Of a stretch of DNA of 64,000 nucleotides, positions 8,456 to 16,592 are shown one piece after another. Below the pieces are notes generated by a model. It had not been told where the DNA came from, did no database searches, and saw nothing but the letters and a program-made list of their open reading frames with translations. The stretch comes from Clostridiales bacterium (GTDB lineage: Bacteria > Bacillota > Clostridia > Saccharofermentanales > DTU023), in contig SFFI01000007.1 of NCBI GenBank assembly GCA_004556925.1, positions 58,450 to 122,449 on the forward strand, read 5' to 3'. A program made the translations under genes and the position numbers. Each line of letters begins with the position of its first letter. Position 1 is the stretch's first letter.

Positions 8456-10858
8456 CTATGCGTAGGCGTGATAAGCCTTTTGGCTTTCATGGTAGGGTCT
8501 AAAGAGCTGGTAAATCATACCAACCAGGAGCAGGACCGCGATCACAAGCCAGAAGGGCTGGGGCTGACCTTGGATCGTACTGCCAAATTGGTAAATCATG
8601 AGCGAAATGCCATAGGCAAAGAAGGTCTGATAGACCAGGGCGAAGGCCGTCCATTTAGCGTTGTTCATTTCTCGCTTCATCGCACCAATCGCTGCGAAGC
8701 AGGGGGCGCAAAGGAGGTTGAAGATCAGGAAGGAGAAGGCGGCTAATTGGGTCATAGCGACAAAGTCCATGACACCGAAAACGGCGACGACTTCTTCTTT
8801 AGCAACCAGGCCCATGACCGTGGCGACCGTTGCGGTTGCATTATCAAAGCCCAGAGGGGCAAAGATAAAGGATACGGCATTGCCTACCCGGCCCAGGATG
8901 GAGTTGTCCAGTTCCATCTCTGTAGAGAAGACAAAGGCACCGTCGACCCAACCGAAGTTGGAACCCGCCCAGATAATGATGGAAGAGATAAAGATAACGG
9001 TACCAGCCCGGACAATAAAGGACCGGACCCGCTCCCACATCCGGAGCAGGATGCTACTAAGCTGGGGCATGCGGTATTCGGGCAGTTCCATCACGAAGGG
9101 CGCTGGCTCGCCCGCAAAGCGTTCCGTCTTCTTCAGCATGATACCGGAGACAATAATCGCCGCAATCCCGATGAAGTAAGCCAGAGGCGTGAACCACCAG
9201 GCCCCATGGAAGAGAGCGGTGGAGACCATGACAATGATGGGCAACTTGGCACCGCAAGGCATGAAGGTCGTCGTCATGATAGTCATGCGGCGGTCGCGTT
9301 CATTTTCAATGGTACGGGAAGCCATGATGCCAGGCACGCCGCAACCAATAGAGATCAGCATAGGGATAAAGGACTTACCAGACAAGCCAAACTTGCGGAA
9401 GATCCGGTCCAGGATGAAGGCCACCCGGGCCATGTAGCCGGAAAGCTCCAGGAAACCCAAGAGGAGGAAGAGGACGACCATCTGGGGAACGAAGCCTAGA
9501 ACAGCGCCGACACCAGCCACAATACCATCCAGGACCAGGCTCTTGACCCCCTCGGATGCATTCAAGGCATCTAGGCCGCCTTCTAGGAGAACGGGGATGC
9601 CGGGTACCCAAACGCCAAAGTTTTCCGTGGCAGGAAGGTCTTCGGACTCCAGGGCGGGATCTACGATGTGGTCTAGGCCATAGCCGGCTTCCAGCAGGAC
9701 CGGGCCATAGGCTTCATACGCTTCTTCAAAGTCTGCGAAAGAGCCCCCTTCGACAGCCTCTTCCAATTCAGCTGCGCCGACGACATCGGCTTCATCAGCC
9801 TTGCGCACCATGTCCTTTAATTCTTTGGTGAAGATATGGTCGGCCGCATAGTCATCCATGGCCTCCTCATACTCTCCGGACCCCATACCAAAAAGGTGCC
9901 AGCCATCGCCAAAGAGCCCATCGTTGGCCCAGTCTGTTGCCCAGGTACCGACGGTAGAGACAGTAATATAGAAAACCAGGGTCATAATCGCCGCAAAAAT
10001 CGGCAGAGCTAGCCAGCGGTTGGTGACGATCTTGTCGATCTTGTCAGATGTGGACTGCTGGCCTTGGGATTTCTGCTGGTAGGCCTGGTCCAGGACTTGG
10101 GCAATATGGTTATACCGCTCTTGGGTAATAATAGCCTCCGCATCCTCATCCAAGTCTGTTTCTGCTTTTGTAATTACTGCTTCAAGCTCTGCACGTGTAT
10201 GCTCAGCTAGCGCCAACTGCGCTAAAATTTTGTCATCCCGCTCAAATAGTTTGACCGCGTACCAGCGCCGCTTGTCCTGAGGCAGGGCGTGTAAGGCAAG
10301 TGCCTCAATCTTCTCGAGGGCCTGCTCTACCGGGCCAGAAAAAAGCTGAGGGCGCGGCAAATCCTCTTTGACCGCTTGAAGACACTCTTGGATGGCCTGG
10401 TCAATCCCCTCCTCTTTCAGGGCTGAGATCCCTAGGACCTTGCAGTTGAGCCTGCTTGCTAATATTTCCAGGTCGAGCCTATCTTGGTTTTTACGGACGA
10501 TATCCATAAAGTTAAGGGCCACAACGACCGGAATTCCTAGCTCTAAGAGCTGGCTAGTCAAGTAGAGATTCCGCTCTAGGTTCGTGGCATCTACAATATT
10601 TAAGATGACATCGGGCTTTTCTTGGATGAGAAAATCACGTGCAATCACCTCTTCAAGGGTATAGGGCGACAGGGAATATATTCCCGGTAAGTCAATAATT
10701 TCTACCTGGTCATGCTTGCGCAGGCTGCCGGATTTCTTTTCGACAGTAACACCCGGCCAGTTGCCGACATATTGGCTAGCTCCGGTTAGGGCATTAAACA
10801 GGGTCGTTTTACCACTATTAGGATTGCCCGCTAAAGCAATCGTAAGTGCTTTATCCAT
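8456..10858 (-). CDS. feoB: Ferrous iron transporter FeoB with acidic extracytoplasmic insertion
   Basis: An 800-residue FeoB. The N-terminal G domain has GNPNSGKTT (G1, residue 11 on), DLPG (G3) and NFMD (G4); the C-terminal permease has the usual helices and the VPQMVVLFLLLGFLE and CGVPGIMASRTIENERDRR segments. Between the first and second membrane helices (about residues 325-415) there is an acidic insert of about 90 residues that the neighbouring FeoB lacks. The insert is predicted helical with many Glu and Asp. ATG follows ggaggaagg and lies 24 bases after a feoA. It should import Fe(II) across the inner membrane using GTP. Confidence 0.95.
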   Translation of the reverse strand: MDKALTIALAGNPNSGKTTLFNALTGASQYVGNWPGVTVEKKSGSLRKHDQVEIIDLPGIYSLSPYTLEEVIARDFLIQEKPDVILNIVDATNLERNLYLTSQLLELGIPVVVALNFMDIVRKNQDRLDLEILASRLNCKVLGISALKEEGIDQAIQECLQAVKEDLPRPQLFSGPVEQALEKIEALALHALPQDKRRWYAVKLFERDDKILAQLALAEHTRAELEAVITKAETDLDEDAEAIITQERYNHIAQVLDQAYQQKSQGQQSTSDKIDKIVTNRWLALPIFAAIMTLVFYITVSTVGTWATDWANDGLFGDGWHLFGMGSGEYEEAMDDYAADHIFTKELKDMVRKADEADVVGAAELEEAVEGGSFADFEEAYEAYGPVLLEAGYGLDHIVDPALESEDLPATENFGVWVPGIPVLLEGGLDALNASEGVKSLVLDGIVAGVGAVLGFVPQMVVLFLLLGFLELSGYMARVAFILDRIFRKFGLSGKSFIPMLISIGCGVPGIMASRTIENERDRRMTIMTTTFMPCGAKLPIIVMVSTALFHGAWWFTPLAYFIGIAAIIVSGIMLKKTERFAGEPAPFVMELPEYRMPQLSSILLRMWERVRSFIVRAGTVIFISSIIIWAGSNFGWVDGAFVFSTEMELDNSILGRVGNAVSFIFAPLGFDNATATVATVMGLVAKEEVVAVFGVMDFVAMTQLAAFSFLIFNLLCAPCFAAIGAMKREMNNAKWTAFALVYQTFFAYGISLMIYQFGSTIQGQPQPFWLVIAVLLLVGMIYQLFRPYHESQKAYHAYA

Positions 10859-10882
10859 AGGACCTTCCTCCTCTGTCGCCGG

Positions 10883-11107
10883 CTAGTCTTGCACTTGAAC
10901 CATCTCTGCATCTGCCTTGCGCAGAGAAAGTTCATAGTTCTTGACGGTAATTTCCAGGGGGTCGCCCAGGGGAGCAAGCTTGCGGACATAGATTTCCGCC
11001 CCCTTGGTAATACCCATATCCATGATCCGGCGCTTGACGGGACCTGTCCCGGTCACTTTGACTACCTGCACCGTCTCGCCAATCTGCACATCTTTCAAAC
11101 TTCTCAT
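10883..11107 (-). CDS. feoA: FeoA-type SH3-like iron transport protein
   Basis: A 74-residue FeoA domain protein: MRSLKDVQIGETVQVVKV at the start, then KRRIMDMGITKGAEIYV and LGDPLEITVKNYELSLRK, the standard beta-barrel pattern. It is cytoplasmic and thought to assist or regulate FeoB. It lies 24 bases upstream of an feoB and 74 bases downstream of another, in a feoA-feoB-feoA-feoB array. The ribosome site is weak, so translation may depend on upstream coupling or on the structured spacer. Confidence 0.92.
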   Translation of the reverse strand: MRSLKDVQIGETVQVVKVTGTGPVKRRIMDMGITKGAEIYVRKLAPLGDPLEITVKNYELSLRKADAEMVQVQD

Positions 11108-11117
11108 AGGAATCTCG

Positions 11118-11181
11118 CTTTCTAGTTAGCCATAGGTAACTCATGTAACGAACATATGGTAAGCCCATGCTAACTAGAAAG
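11118..11181. promoter_or_regulatory. 13-bp perfect inverted repeat between feoB and feoA
   Basis: The arm ctttctagttagc (11118-11130) has an exact inverted copy at 11169-11181, with a 38-base loop. One arm abuts the stop codon of the upstream feoB. The gttagc core also occurs twice upstream of the first feoA. There is no T-tract, so a protein-binding site or RNA structure controlling the distal feoA-feoB pair is more likely than a terminator. Confidence 0.45.
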
Positions 11182-13290
11182 TCAAGCCCTCTGCGGAGCG
11201 GGTCGAAAGAGCAGGTAGGTCAAGAGGGCCAGGGTGGCACTGGCGAAGATCAGGCCCAGCAGCTGGGGCTGGCCTTGGGCAGTGAGGCCAAATTGGTAGA
11301 TCATGAACGCTAGGGCGTAGGCGAATCCAGTTTGATAGGCTAGGGCAAAGGCAGTCCACCGGGCATCTGCCAGCTCCTGCCGCATGGCTCCGATCGCGGC
11401 AATGCAGGGAGAGCAGATGAGGTTAAAAATTAAGAAGGAGAAAGCAGCTAGGCGGCTGAGATCGGTAAAGTCTAAAACGCCAAAGACTGCTACAGTTTCC
11501 TCTTTAGCAATAAGGCCCATGAGGGTGGCAATGGTGGCGCCAGCCTGGCCGAAGCCTAGGGGCCGGAAAATAAAGGAGATGGCGGCACCCAGCTTGCCGA
11601 TCAGGGAATCATAGAGGGGCAGATCGACCGCAAAGGTAAACTGGCCAGCTACAAAGCCGAGCCGTGAGCCCAGCCAGAGGATGATGGAGGAGATAAAAAT
11701 TACTGTACCAGCTCTTTGAATAAAGGACCGGACCCGCTCCCAGACTGTGCGCATGAGGCTGGCAAATTGGGGCAGGCGGTAGGCCGGCAACTCCATGAGG
11801 AAGGGGGCGGGTTCACCTGCAAAGGCTGGGGATTTTTTCAAGATAATACCTGAAATGGCGATTGCCGCCAGGCCGATAAAGTAGGTCAGAGGGGTAAACC
11901 ACCAGGCCCCATCAAAGAGGAGGGTTCCAATCATCACGATCAGGGGCACTTTGCCCCCACAAGGCATGAAGGTAGCCGTAATAATGGTCATCCGGCGGTC
12001 CCGTTCGTTCTCAATAGTGCGGGCCGCCATAATACCAGCCACACCACAGCCCGCGGATACCAGCATGGGTACAAAGGATTTGCCAGAAAGGCCAAACTTG
12101 CGGAAGGCCCGGTCAAAGATAAAGGCGACGCGGGCCATATAGCCGGAAAGTTCCAGAAAGCTCAGGAGTAAAAAAAGCACCAACATTTGGGGGACGAAGC
12201 CCAAGACTGCCCCCACCCCGGCAAGGATGCCGTCGACCACTAAACTTTGCAACCAAGGGGCAGCGCCAAGGGCAGTCAGGCCAGAGGCCAAGGCCACAGG
12301 CAGGCCTGGAATCCAGCGGCCAAATAGCTGGATTCCCTCAGCAAAGATGCCCTTGCTGATCCAAGTTTCGGCCCATGTGCCTACAGTAGAAACAGTCAGG
12401 TAAAAGACCAAGGTCATGACAGCAGCAAAAATTGGCAGGGCCAGCCAGGGATTCGTCACCAGCTGGTCTAGCTTGTCGGACCGGGAAAGTGCTTCTTCGG
12501 ACTTCTTCTGATAGGCAACCGCCAAAATTTCCGAAATCCGGCGGTAACGTTCACTGGTGATCAGGGTCTCCGCATCATCCCTCAGCTCCTGCTCGGCCTG
12601 CTGGATATCCCCTTCAATGTGCTGGAGGGTAGCCTCGGGAATCTGCAGCTGGTCCAGGATCTGCTGGTCCCGCTCAAAAATCTTGATGGCGTACCAATGC
12701 TGGTCTTCCGGCGGGCGGTCATGCAAAATGGCTTCTTCAATATGCGCTAGGGCATGCTCAATCGGGCCGGAAAAATAGTGGCGGGGCGGAAGGCCCTGGT
12801 CCCGGGCGCGGAGGGCCGTTTGAATGACCGCTTCAATGCCCTCCCCCTTGAGGGCGGAAATGCCTAAAACCGGGCAACCCAAGCTCTCTTGTAGCAGGTC
12901 CAAGCGGATAGCGTCTCCCTGCTTATTCACTTCATCCATGAGGTTGACTGCCACCACCATGGGGAGACCCACTTCCAGGAGCTGGGTAGTCAGGTAAAGA
13001 TTTCGCTCTAAATTGGTCCCATCTACAATATTTAAGATGACATCGGGTTTTTCTTTTAGGAGATAATCTCGGGCTACAACTTCCTCCGGGCTGTAGGGGG
13101 AGAGGGAATAAACCCCGGGGAGGTCAACCACTTGGACCTGGTCATGCTTCCTCAAAGGACCAAGCTTCTTTTCCACCGTCACACCCGGCCAGTTACCCAC
13201 ATACTGGCTGGACCCCGTCAAATCATTAAAGAGGGTTGTTTTACCGCTATTGGGGTTACCCACCAGGGCAATGGTCAAGGCAGGGATCAT
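11182..13290 (-). CDS. feoB: Ferrous iron transporter FeoB (second copy)
   Basis: A 702-residue FeoB, closely similar over its length to the neighbouring 800-residue FeoB but without the acidic insert. The G domain carries GNPNSGKTTLFNDLTG, DLPGVYSLSPYS and NLMD; the permease half carries VPQMLVLFLLLSFLELSGYM and ENERDRRMTI. ATG at 13290 is chosen because gaggtg precedes it by six bases; the reading frame stays open for 50 further codons upstream but that stretch is not FeoB-like. It is preceded by its own feoA. Predicted role: GTP-dependent Fe(II) import. Two adjacent divergent copies suggest different affinity or metal. Confidence 0.93.
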   Translation of the reverse strand: MIPALTIALVGNPNSGKTTLFNDLTGSSQYVGNWPGVTVEKKLGPLRKHDQVQVVDLPGVYSLSPYSPEEVVARDYLLKEKPDVILNIVDGTNLERNLYLTTQLLEVGLPMVVAVNLMDEVNKQGDAIRLDLLQESLGCPVLGISALKGEGIEAVIQTALRARDQGLPPRHYFSGPIEHALAHIEEAILHDRPPEDQHWYAIKIFERDQQILDQLQIPEATLQHIEGDIQQAEQELRDDAETLITSERYRRISEILAVAYQKKSEEALSRSDKLDQLVTNPWLALPIFAAVMTLVFYLTVSTVGTWAETWISKGIFAEGIQLFGRWIPGLPVALASGLTALGAAPWLQSLVVDGILAGVGAVLGFVPQMLVLFLLLSFLELSGYMARVAFIFDRAFRKFGLSGKSFVPMLVSAGCGVAGIMAARTIENERDRRMTIITATFMPCGGKVPLIVMIGTLLFDGAWWFTPLTYFIGLAAIAISGIILKKSPAFAGEPAPFLMELPAYRLPQFASLMRTVWERVRSFIQRAGTVIFISSIILWLGSRLGFVAGQFTFAVDLPLYDSLIGKLGAAISFIFRPLGFGQAGATIATLMGLIAKEETVAVFGVLDFTDLSRLAAFSFLIFNLICSPCIAAIGAMRQELADARWTAFALAYQTGFAYALAFMIYQFGLTAQGQPQLLGLIFASATLALLTYLLFRPAPQRA

Positions 13291-13328
13291 TGTTGCACCT
13301 CGCATTTTTACAAATAGAAAGGGCCGCA

Positions 13329-13387
13329 GAGGGCCCTCAGTACAAGGACGGTATATACAGGCTAAGAAGGTTTTCCGGTATATACCG
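13329..13387. promoter_or_regulatory. Cluster of palindromes between feoA and feoB
   Basis: The 121-base spacer between feoA (stop 13412) and feoB (start 13290) holds a 10-bp palindrome gagggccctc (13329-13338), an imperfect cggtatatac (13349-13358) and a 12-bp palindrome cggtatataccg (13376-13387). The two cggtata sites are 27 bases apart. Such paired sites could be an operator or an RNA structure. No function can be assigned. Confidence 0.35.
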
Positions 13388-13411
13388 CCAAGAAACATTT
13401 TGCTTGAAAAA

Positions 13412-13621
13412 CTAAACCAAAATATTGGCTGCCAAATCACGCCCCAGAGCCACCCGGCAGTCTTTAATACGTACGATCAGGTTACCACCCAAATGGGAGA
13501 TGATCTGTATAGATTCGCCCTTAACAAATCCCAGTTCTTGCAGGCGCCTGCGCGTAGCGGGCTGGCCGGCAACGTGTGTAATGGCTAGTTTTTGGCCTTC
13601 CGGGGCATAAATGAGAGGCAT
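13412..13621 (-). CDS. feoA: FeoA-type SH3-like iron transport protein (first gene of feo operon)
   Basis: A 69-residue FeoA domain protein with the family motif RRRLQELGFVKGESIQII and a C-terminal RIKDCRVALGRDLA segment. ATG at 13621 is preferred (aggtg precedes it); an in-frame GTG two codons upstream is the alternative. It heads the minus-strand operon feoA-feoB-feoA-feoB-Cys-rich gene. It differs substantially from the other FeoA in the window, so the pair duplicated long ago or came separately. Confidence 0.88.
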   Translation of the reverse strand: MPLIYAPEGQKLAITHVAGQPATRRRLQELGFVKGESIQIISHLGGNLIVRIKDCRVALGRDLAANILV

Positions 13622-13647
13622 AGACACCTACTTTCCAAGCAGCCAGA

Positions 13648-13680
13648 GTTAGCCCTGACTATCTAGGGTTAGCATAGGGC
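13648..13680. promoter_or_regulatory. GTTAGC direct repeats upstream of the feo operon
   Basis: Two gttagc hexamers (13648-13653, 13668-13673) lie exactly 20 bp apart, two helical turns, in the 5' region of the first feoA. The surrounding agggttagcataggg loosely resembles DtxR/IdeR/MntR-type boxes, which are built on TTAGGTTAGC. The same core recurs in the inverted repeat between feoB and the second feoA. An iron-responsive DtxR-type repressor site is inference. Confidence 0.35.
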
Positions 13681-13761
13681 AATTAAGCCTCCTTGTCAAT
13701 GGAAAATCCCCTGAACAATTAATCCGACCTAGCCCTTAAGGCAGCCAGTCTGGCTCCCCAA

Positions 13762-13802
13762 GTTTGCTGGTCTAGCCCCTTGGGTTTGCCGGTCTAGCCC
13801 CT
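13762..13802. repeat. 22-bp tandem duplication at the 3' end of the PPK2 gene
   Basis: Two copies of gtttgcYggtctagcccct stand on a 22-base period (13762-13780 and 13784-13802), the second overlapping the PPK2 stop codon. No terminator-like T-tract is seen on the minus strand here. Confidence 0.6.
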
Positions 13803-15279
13803 AAGAAGTTAGGTTTGACAGCGACCAAGGGCTGTGGTTTTCCAAGGCTTTTTCCGCCCGTTTAATAAAGTCCTCAAGGATAAAGATCCGGGCATAGCGC
13901 TTGTTATCACCTGGTACGACCTGCCAAGGCGCATAGTCTGTAGAGGTCCGGACCAGCATCTCATTGGTGGCTTCCCAGTAAAGGTCCCACTTGTCTCGGT
14001 TCCGCCAATCTTCATCGGTAATCTTATAATGCTTGTCCGTATCCGCCATCCGGGCTTCAAAGCGGTCTTTCTGCTCGTCCTTACTGATATGGATGTAATA
14101 CTTGAGCACCAAGCAATTGTGGCGGTAGAGTTCCAATTCCATGTGGTTGATTTCCTGGTAGGCCCGTTCCCACTCGTCCGGCCGGGCAAAGCCTTCAATC
14201 CGCTCCACCAAGACCCGGCCATACCAGGACCGGTCGAAAATATTCATATTGCCGTATTGCGGGAAAGCCTGGTAGAAGCGCCAGAGGTAGTTGTGGGCAT
14301 TCTCGAACTGTTTGGGAGCAGCCGTGGTAGAAACAAAGCTAAAGCGCGGATCCATAAGCCGGGTGAGCCGCTTAATAGAGCCACCTTTGCCGCCCGCATC
14401 CATCCCCTCAAAGGCAATGACGGTCGGTATATTTCGGGCCTTGAGCTGGAGCTGGAGGTCAGCCGCCTTCTCCTGCAGGTCTTCTAATTGGTCATCGTAA
14501 TCCTCCCGCGACATAGAGCCTTTTGTCGGGATTTCGTCCAGAATATGCTTCTCCTCTACATAGGTCCGCTTCACTTCGGGGACTTGACCTTCAATCCGGT
14601 CTATACCCTTCGTGACCTCGTCTAGGAGAATGGTCAGGGCTTCTGCCCCGGCGGCATTAGAATCTTCTGCATTGATTACATGCCAGGGGGAAAATTCAAA
14701 ATTGGTCTTGGTCAAGATGCGGTCGTAGTGCTGGCGCATGAGCTGGTAGCGGGAATTCTCCTTAATGTCCTTGGGGCCGACATAAAGGTGGAGATAGGGA
14801 TCCGCATAGGAATTTTCAATCCGCTTTTGCTGGGTCTCCTGGCTGACATCCAGGAAAAACTTCACTAGGATGACGTGGTCATCGTAGAGCGTTTGCGCGG
14901 TGTTGTAATAAATTTGCGTATATTGATCTAAGAGGTCTTCCTCCAAGCCCAGAGTACCGAAAAGCGGGGAATAAACCGAGCGCGAGAAAATCGTAGTTTC
15001 CCCGTAGGGAGGCAAACCATCCCAAAGATTATGCATAAAGGGCCAGGTGTGGCTATCTCCATTATCGGGATAGGCGTGAACATAGCGTTGGTCCAACTCA
15101 CGCACAATATCCAGCATGACCCTGCCGCGGCCGGAAGACTCCCAGCCTTCCACCATAATAATCAGGGAGATCTTAGCCTCCGAAGCCAACATCCGACGTT
15201 GGAGCTTGGCTAGCTCCTTGCCCAAATCGCTGCGCTTCGCTTTGCTCTTAAAAGTTTTGTAGCTGGTATCTAATAACAT
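13801..15279 (-). CDS. Two-domain polyphosphate kinase 2 (polyphosphate:AMP phosphotransferase type)
   Basis: A 492-residue protein of two tandem PPK2 domains. The C-terminal domain (about 255-480) is canonical: Walker A-like FEGMDAGGKGGSIKRL (near residue 290), NIFDRSWYGRVLVERIEGF and the lid segment DTDKHYKITDEDWRNRDKW. The N-terminal domain (about 15-235) is degenerate (VEGWESSGRGRVM in the P-loop position). This arrangement is characteristic of class II PPK2 enzymes that phosphorylate AMP to ADP with polyphosphate. Length matches the family (about 475-500). It is cytoplasmic and monocistronic. Assignment to AMP rather than ADP or GDP rests on domain architecture. Confidence 0.88.
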   Translation of the reverse strand: MLLDTSYKTFKSKAKRSDLGKELAKLQRRMLASEAKISLIIMVEGWESSGRGRVMLDIVRELDQRYVHAYPDNGDSHTWPFMHNLWDGLPPYGETTIFSRSVYSPLFGTLGLEEDLLDQYTQIYYNTAQTLYDDHVILVKFFLDVSQETQQKRIENSYADPYLHLYVGPKDIKENSRYQLMRQHYDRILTKTNFEFSPWHVINAEDSNAAGAEALTILLDEVTKGIDRIEGQVPEVKRTYVEEKHILDEIPTKGSMSREDYDDQLEDLQEKAADLQLQLKARNIPTVIAFEGMDAGGKGGSIKRLTRLMDPRFSFVSTTAAPKQFENAHNYLWRFYQAFPQYGNMNIFDRSWYGRVLVERIEGFARPDEWERAYQEINHMELELYRHNCLVLKYYIHISKDEQKDRFEARMADTDKHYKITDEDWRNRDKWDLYWEATNEMLVRTSTDYAPWQVVPGDNKRYARIFILEDFIKRAEKALENHSPWSLSNLTS

Positions 15280-15364
15280 GCTGACGGCCCTCTCTTATCT
15301 CAAGATTTTTTATTATTATACTCTGAGATAAGGGGTCTGGTTGGGATGACTGGGCAAGACTTAA

Positions 15365-15404
15365 ATTGGCGGCAAAGTAAGGAAAACGTCGCTTTGCCGC
15401 CAAT
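15365..15404. repeat. Hairpin of the TTGGCGGCAAA family
   Basis: A perfect 13-bp inverted repeat (attggcggcaaag, 15365-15377, and its complement at 15392-15404) with a 14-base loop. The arm is the same as in the eight-hairpin array at 38345-38828, so this is a solitary dispersed copy. It lies between the divergently oriented ends of the PPK2 promoter region and the DUF3343 gene and has no T-tract. Confidence 0.75.
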
Positions 15405-15420
15405 CGTTGAGCATTTGCAC

Positions 15421-15459
15421 CTGTCAGTCTTGGAGCATCGCGCTCCAAAGAGCTGGCAG
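15421..15459. other. Two-tier stem-loop just after the DUF3343 stop codon
   Basis: An inner 7-bp perfect stem (ttggagc/gctccaa, loop atcgc) is enclosed by a second 7-bp stem (ctgtcag/ctggcag, one G-U pair). It begins one base past the DUF3343 stop codon on the minus strand. No U-tract follows, so it is not a classical terminator. It may protect the mRNA 3' end. Confidence 0.45.
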
Positions 15460-15460
15460 T

Positions 15461-15700
15461 CTACAAATCCTGCTGGTAACGTCCTGCATATAAGATTTCT
15501 GGGCTTTGCAAGAGGTCCTCTAGGGCCTCCTGCTCATCCAAACGAGACATCCAGGCGAGGCCGCAGGAGGCGGAAATGGCTCTGGGCACGGGGATTAGAC
15601 GGCCCTTGAGGCCGGCCTGGTGAGCCTGGTCTTCAAAGCACATGGCATCGGTGCTGGTATGGAAGGTTATGACAATTGCGGGGAATTTTTCTAGTGGCAT
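15461..15700 (-). CDS. DUF3343 protein (putative Se/S carrier-like)
   Basis: A 79-residue protein matching the DUF3343 family: an N-terminal beta strand FPAIVITFHTSTDAMCFED, then AGLKGRLIPVPRAISASCGLAW, the conserved small-side-chain and cysteine motif (Cys near residue 46). DUF3343 is repeatedly found beside yedF and selD in selenium-using bacteria and is suspected to bind or carry selenium or sulfur. Here it lies downstream of yedF on the same strand. The conserved Cys in SASCGLAW is the likely functional residue. A selenium role is inference from co-occurrence. Confidence 0.85.
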   Translation of the reverse strand: MPLEKFPAIVITFHTSTDAMCFEDQAHQAGLKGRLIPVPRAISASCGLAWMSRLDEQEALEDLLQSPEILYAGRYQQDL

Positions 15701-15743
15701 CGGTCGGGTTTCCTTTGATGTGATGCGTGTTTGCTTAGTTTAG

Positions 15744-15785
15744 AACAAAGGGTGACCGCGAGGCCACCCTTTGTTAGTTTTTTGG
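15744..15785 (+). terminator. Terminator-like hairpin oriented on the plus strand
   Basis: An 11-bp perfect stem (aacaaagggtg/caccctttgtt, 15744-15775) is followed on the plus strand by agttttttggg. No plus-strand gene precedes it, because the yedF-DUF3343 pair reads the other way and has no U-tract after this hairpin. Either an antisense transcript ends here or the hairpin shapes the yedF-DUF3343 mRNA. Confidence 0.5.
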
Positions 15786-15859
15786 GAAATATACAAACTT
15801 TATTTTCTAGACGAGGCTTGGTCTAAACGAGGCCTCGGTCTAGCCCCTGATTTAGAAGA

Positions 15860-16459
15860 TTAGGGCTTGATAAGATGGCCGGATTTGAGCTGCATTTCCA
15901 GGATGTCGTACATGTTAGAGACTTGGCCGACTTGGAGCTGGTCTTCCAGGCCCAGGTGTTTGAGGCAGGTGCCGCAGGAGAAGATTTCCATACCAGCCTG
16001 GCTCAGGCGTTTGAGGTCTTCAATTACAGGTGAGCCTACCGTGGTGAGCTTGACACCGTAGTTGTAGAAGATCAGGCGGTCCGGCAGGGGGTCCATCTGG
16101 GTGACAGAAAAAACGAAGGCCTTCATGAGGATATGGCCCAGTTCGTCATCTCCCCTGCCCATGCAGTCGGAAGAGAAAACCACAGTCGTGGGGCCTGCGG
16201 CAGGAGCGGAAGCCTCCGCTTCAGCTTGCTCTTTGCCCTTTTGGATGTGGACGATAAAATTTTCGCCCAGGGGCTCAGTTTCTACTAAGAAACCTTGATT
16301 CTGGGCCATGCGGGTAAGGTTTTGGACTTGAGTGTTCCCGTCAACAGAGATATCAACCCAGCTGCCTTCTTCAACTGCGGCCAGGGCTTTTTTGGCTTCG
16401 ATAACTGGGAGTGGGCATTCGAGGCCCAGGCAATTGACTTCTTTACGTGCTTCAGACAT
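15860..16459 (-). CDS. yedF: YedF family sulfurtransferase-like selenium metabolism protein
   Basis: A 199-residue YedF protein. The N-terminal SirA/TusA-like domain (about 1-75) has the family motif NCLGLECPLPVIEAKKAL, with Cys in CPLP. A low-complexity linker leads to a DsrE-like domain (about 95-199) with DDELGHILMKAFVFSVTQM and FSCGTCLKHLGL. ATG at 16459 follows ggagg; an upstream in-frame start lacks a ribosome site. YedF is strongly associated with selenium utilisation genes (selD, DUF3343) and is presumed to relay Se or S through its cysteines. It probably forms a transcription unit with DUF3343. Confidence 0.9.
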   Translation of the reverse strand: MSEARKEVNCLGLECPLPVIEAKKALAAVEEGSWVDISVDGNTQVQNLTRMAQNQGFLVETEPLGENFIVHIQKGKEQAEAEASAPAAGPTTVVFSSDCMGRGDDELGHILMKAFVFSVTQMDPLPDRLIFYNYGVKLTTVGSPVIEDLKRLSQAGMEIFSCGTCLKHLGLEDQLQVGQVSNMYDILEMQLKSGHLIKP

Positions 16460-16492
16460 ATTTTTCCTCCAAACTGTTTCCATACAAAATTC

Positions 16493-16526
16493 TTCTATAA
16501 AAAAGGCTGCCTCTGATGAGACAGCC
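16493..16526 (-). terminator. Rho-independent terminator after the rhodanese lipoprotein gene
   Basis: On the minus strand ggctgtctc pairs with gaggcagcc (one mismatch) across a four-base loop and is followed by ttttttat. It lies about 70 bases past the rhodanese stop codon and before yedF, so the two are probably separate transcription units. Confidence 0.75.
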
Positions 16527-16592
16527 CTAGGTGAGGAACAGTCGTCCCTTACATTATATGCAATATACTTGTGAAATTAAGCTTCATTCAGC

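Noticed and set aside
13291..13440. 50-residue N-terminal extension of the second FeoB
   Set aside because: Spans the palindromic spacer and overlaps feoA; FeoB starts at the ATG 13290 preceded by gaggtg.
15461..15463. Selenocysteine/SECIS at the DUF3343 end
   Set aside because: The stop codon is TAG, not TGA, and the stem-loop lies after the end of the conserved domain.
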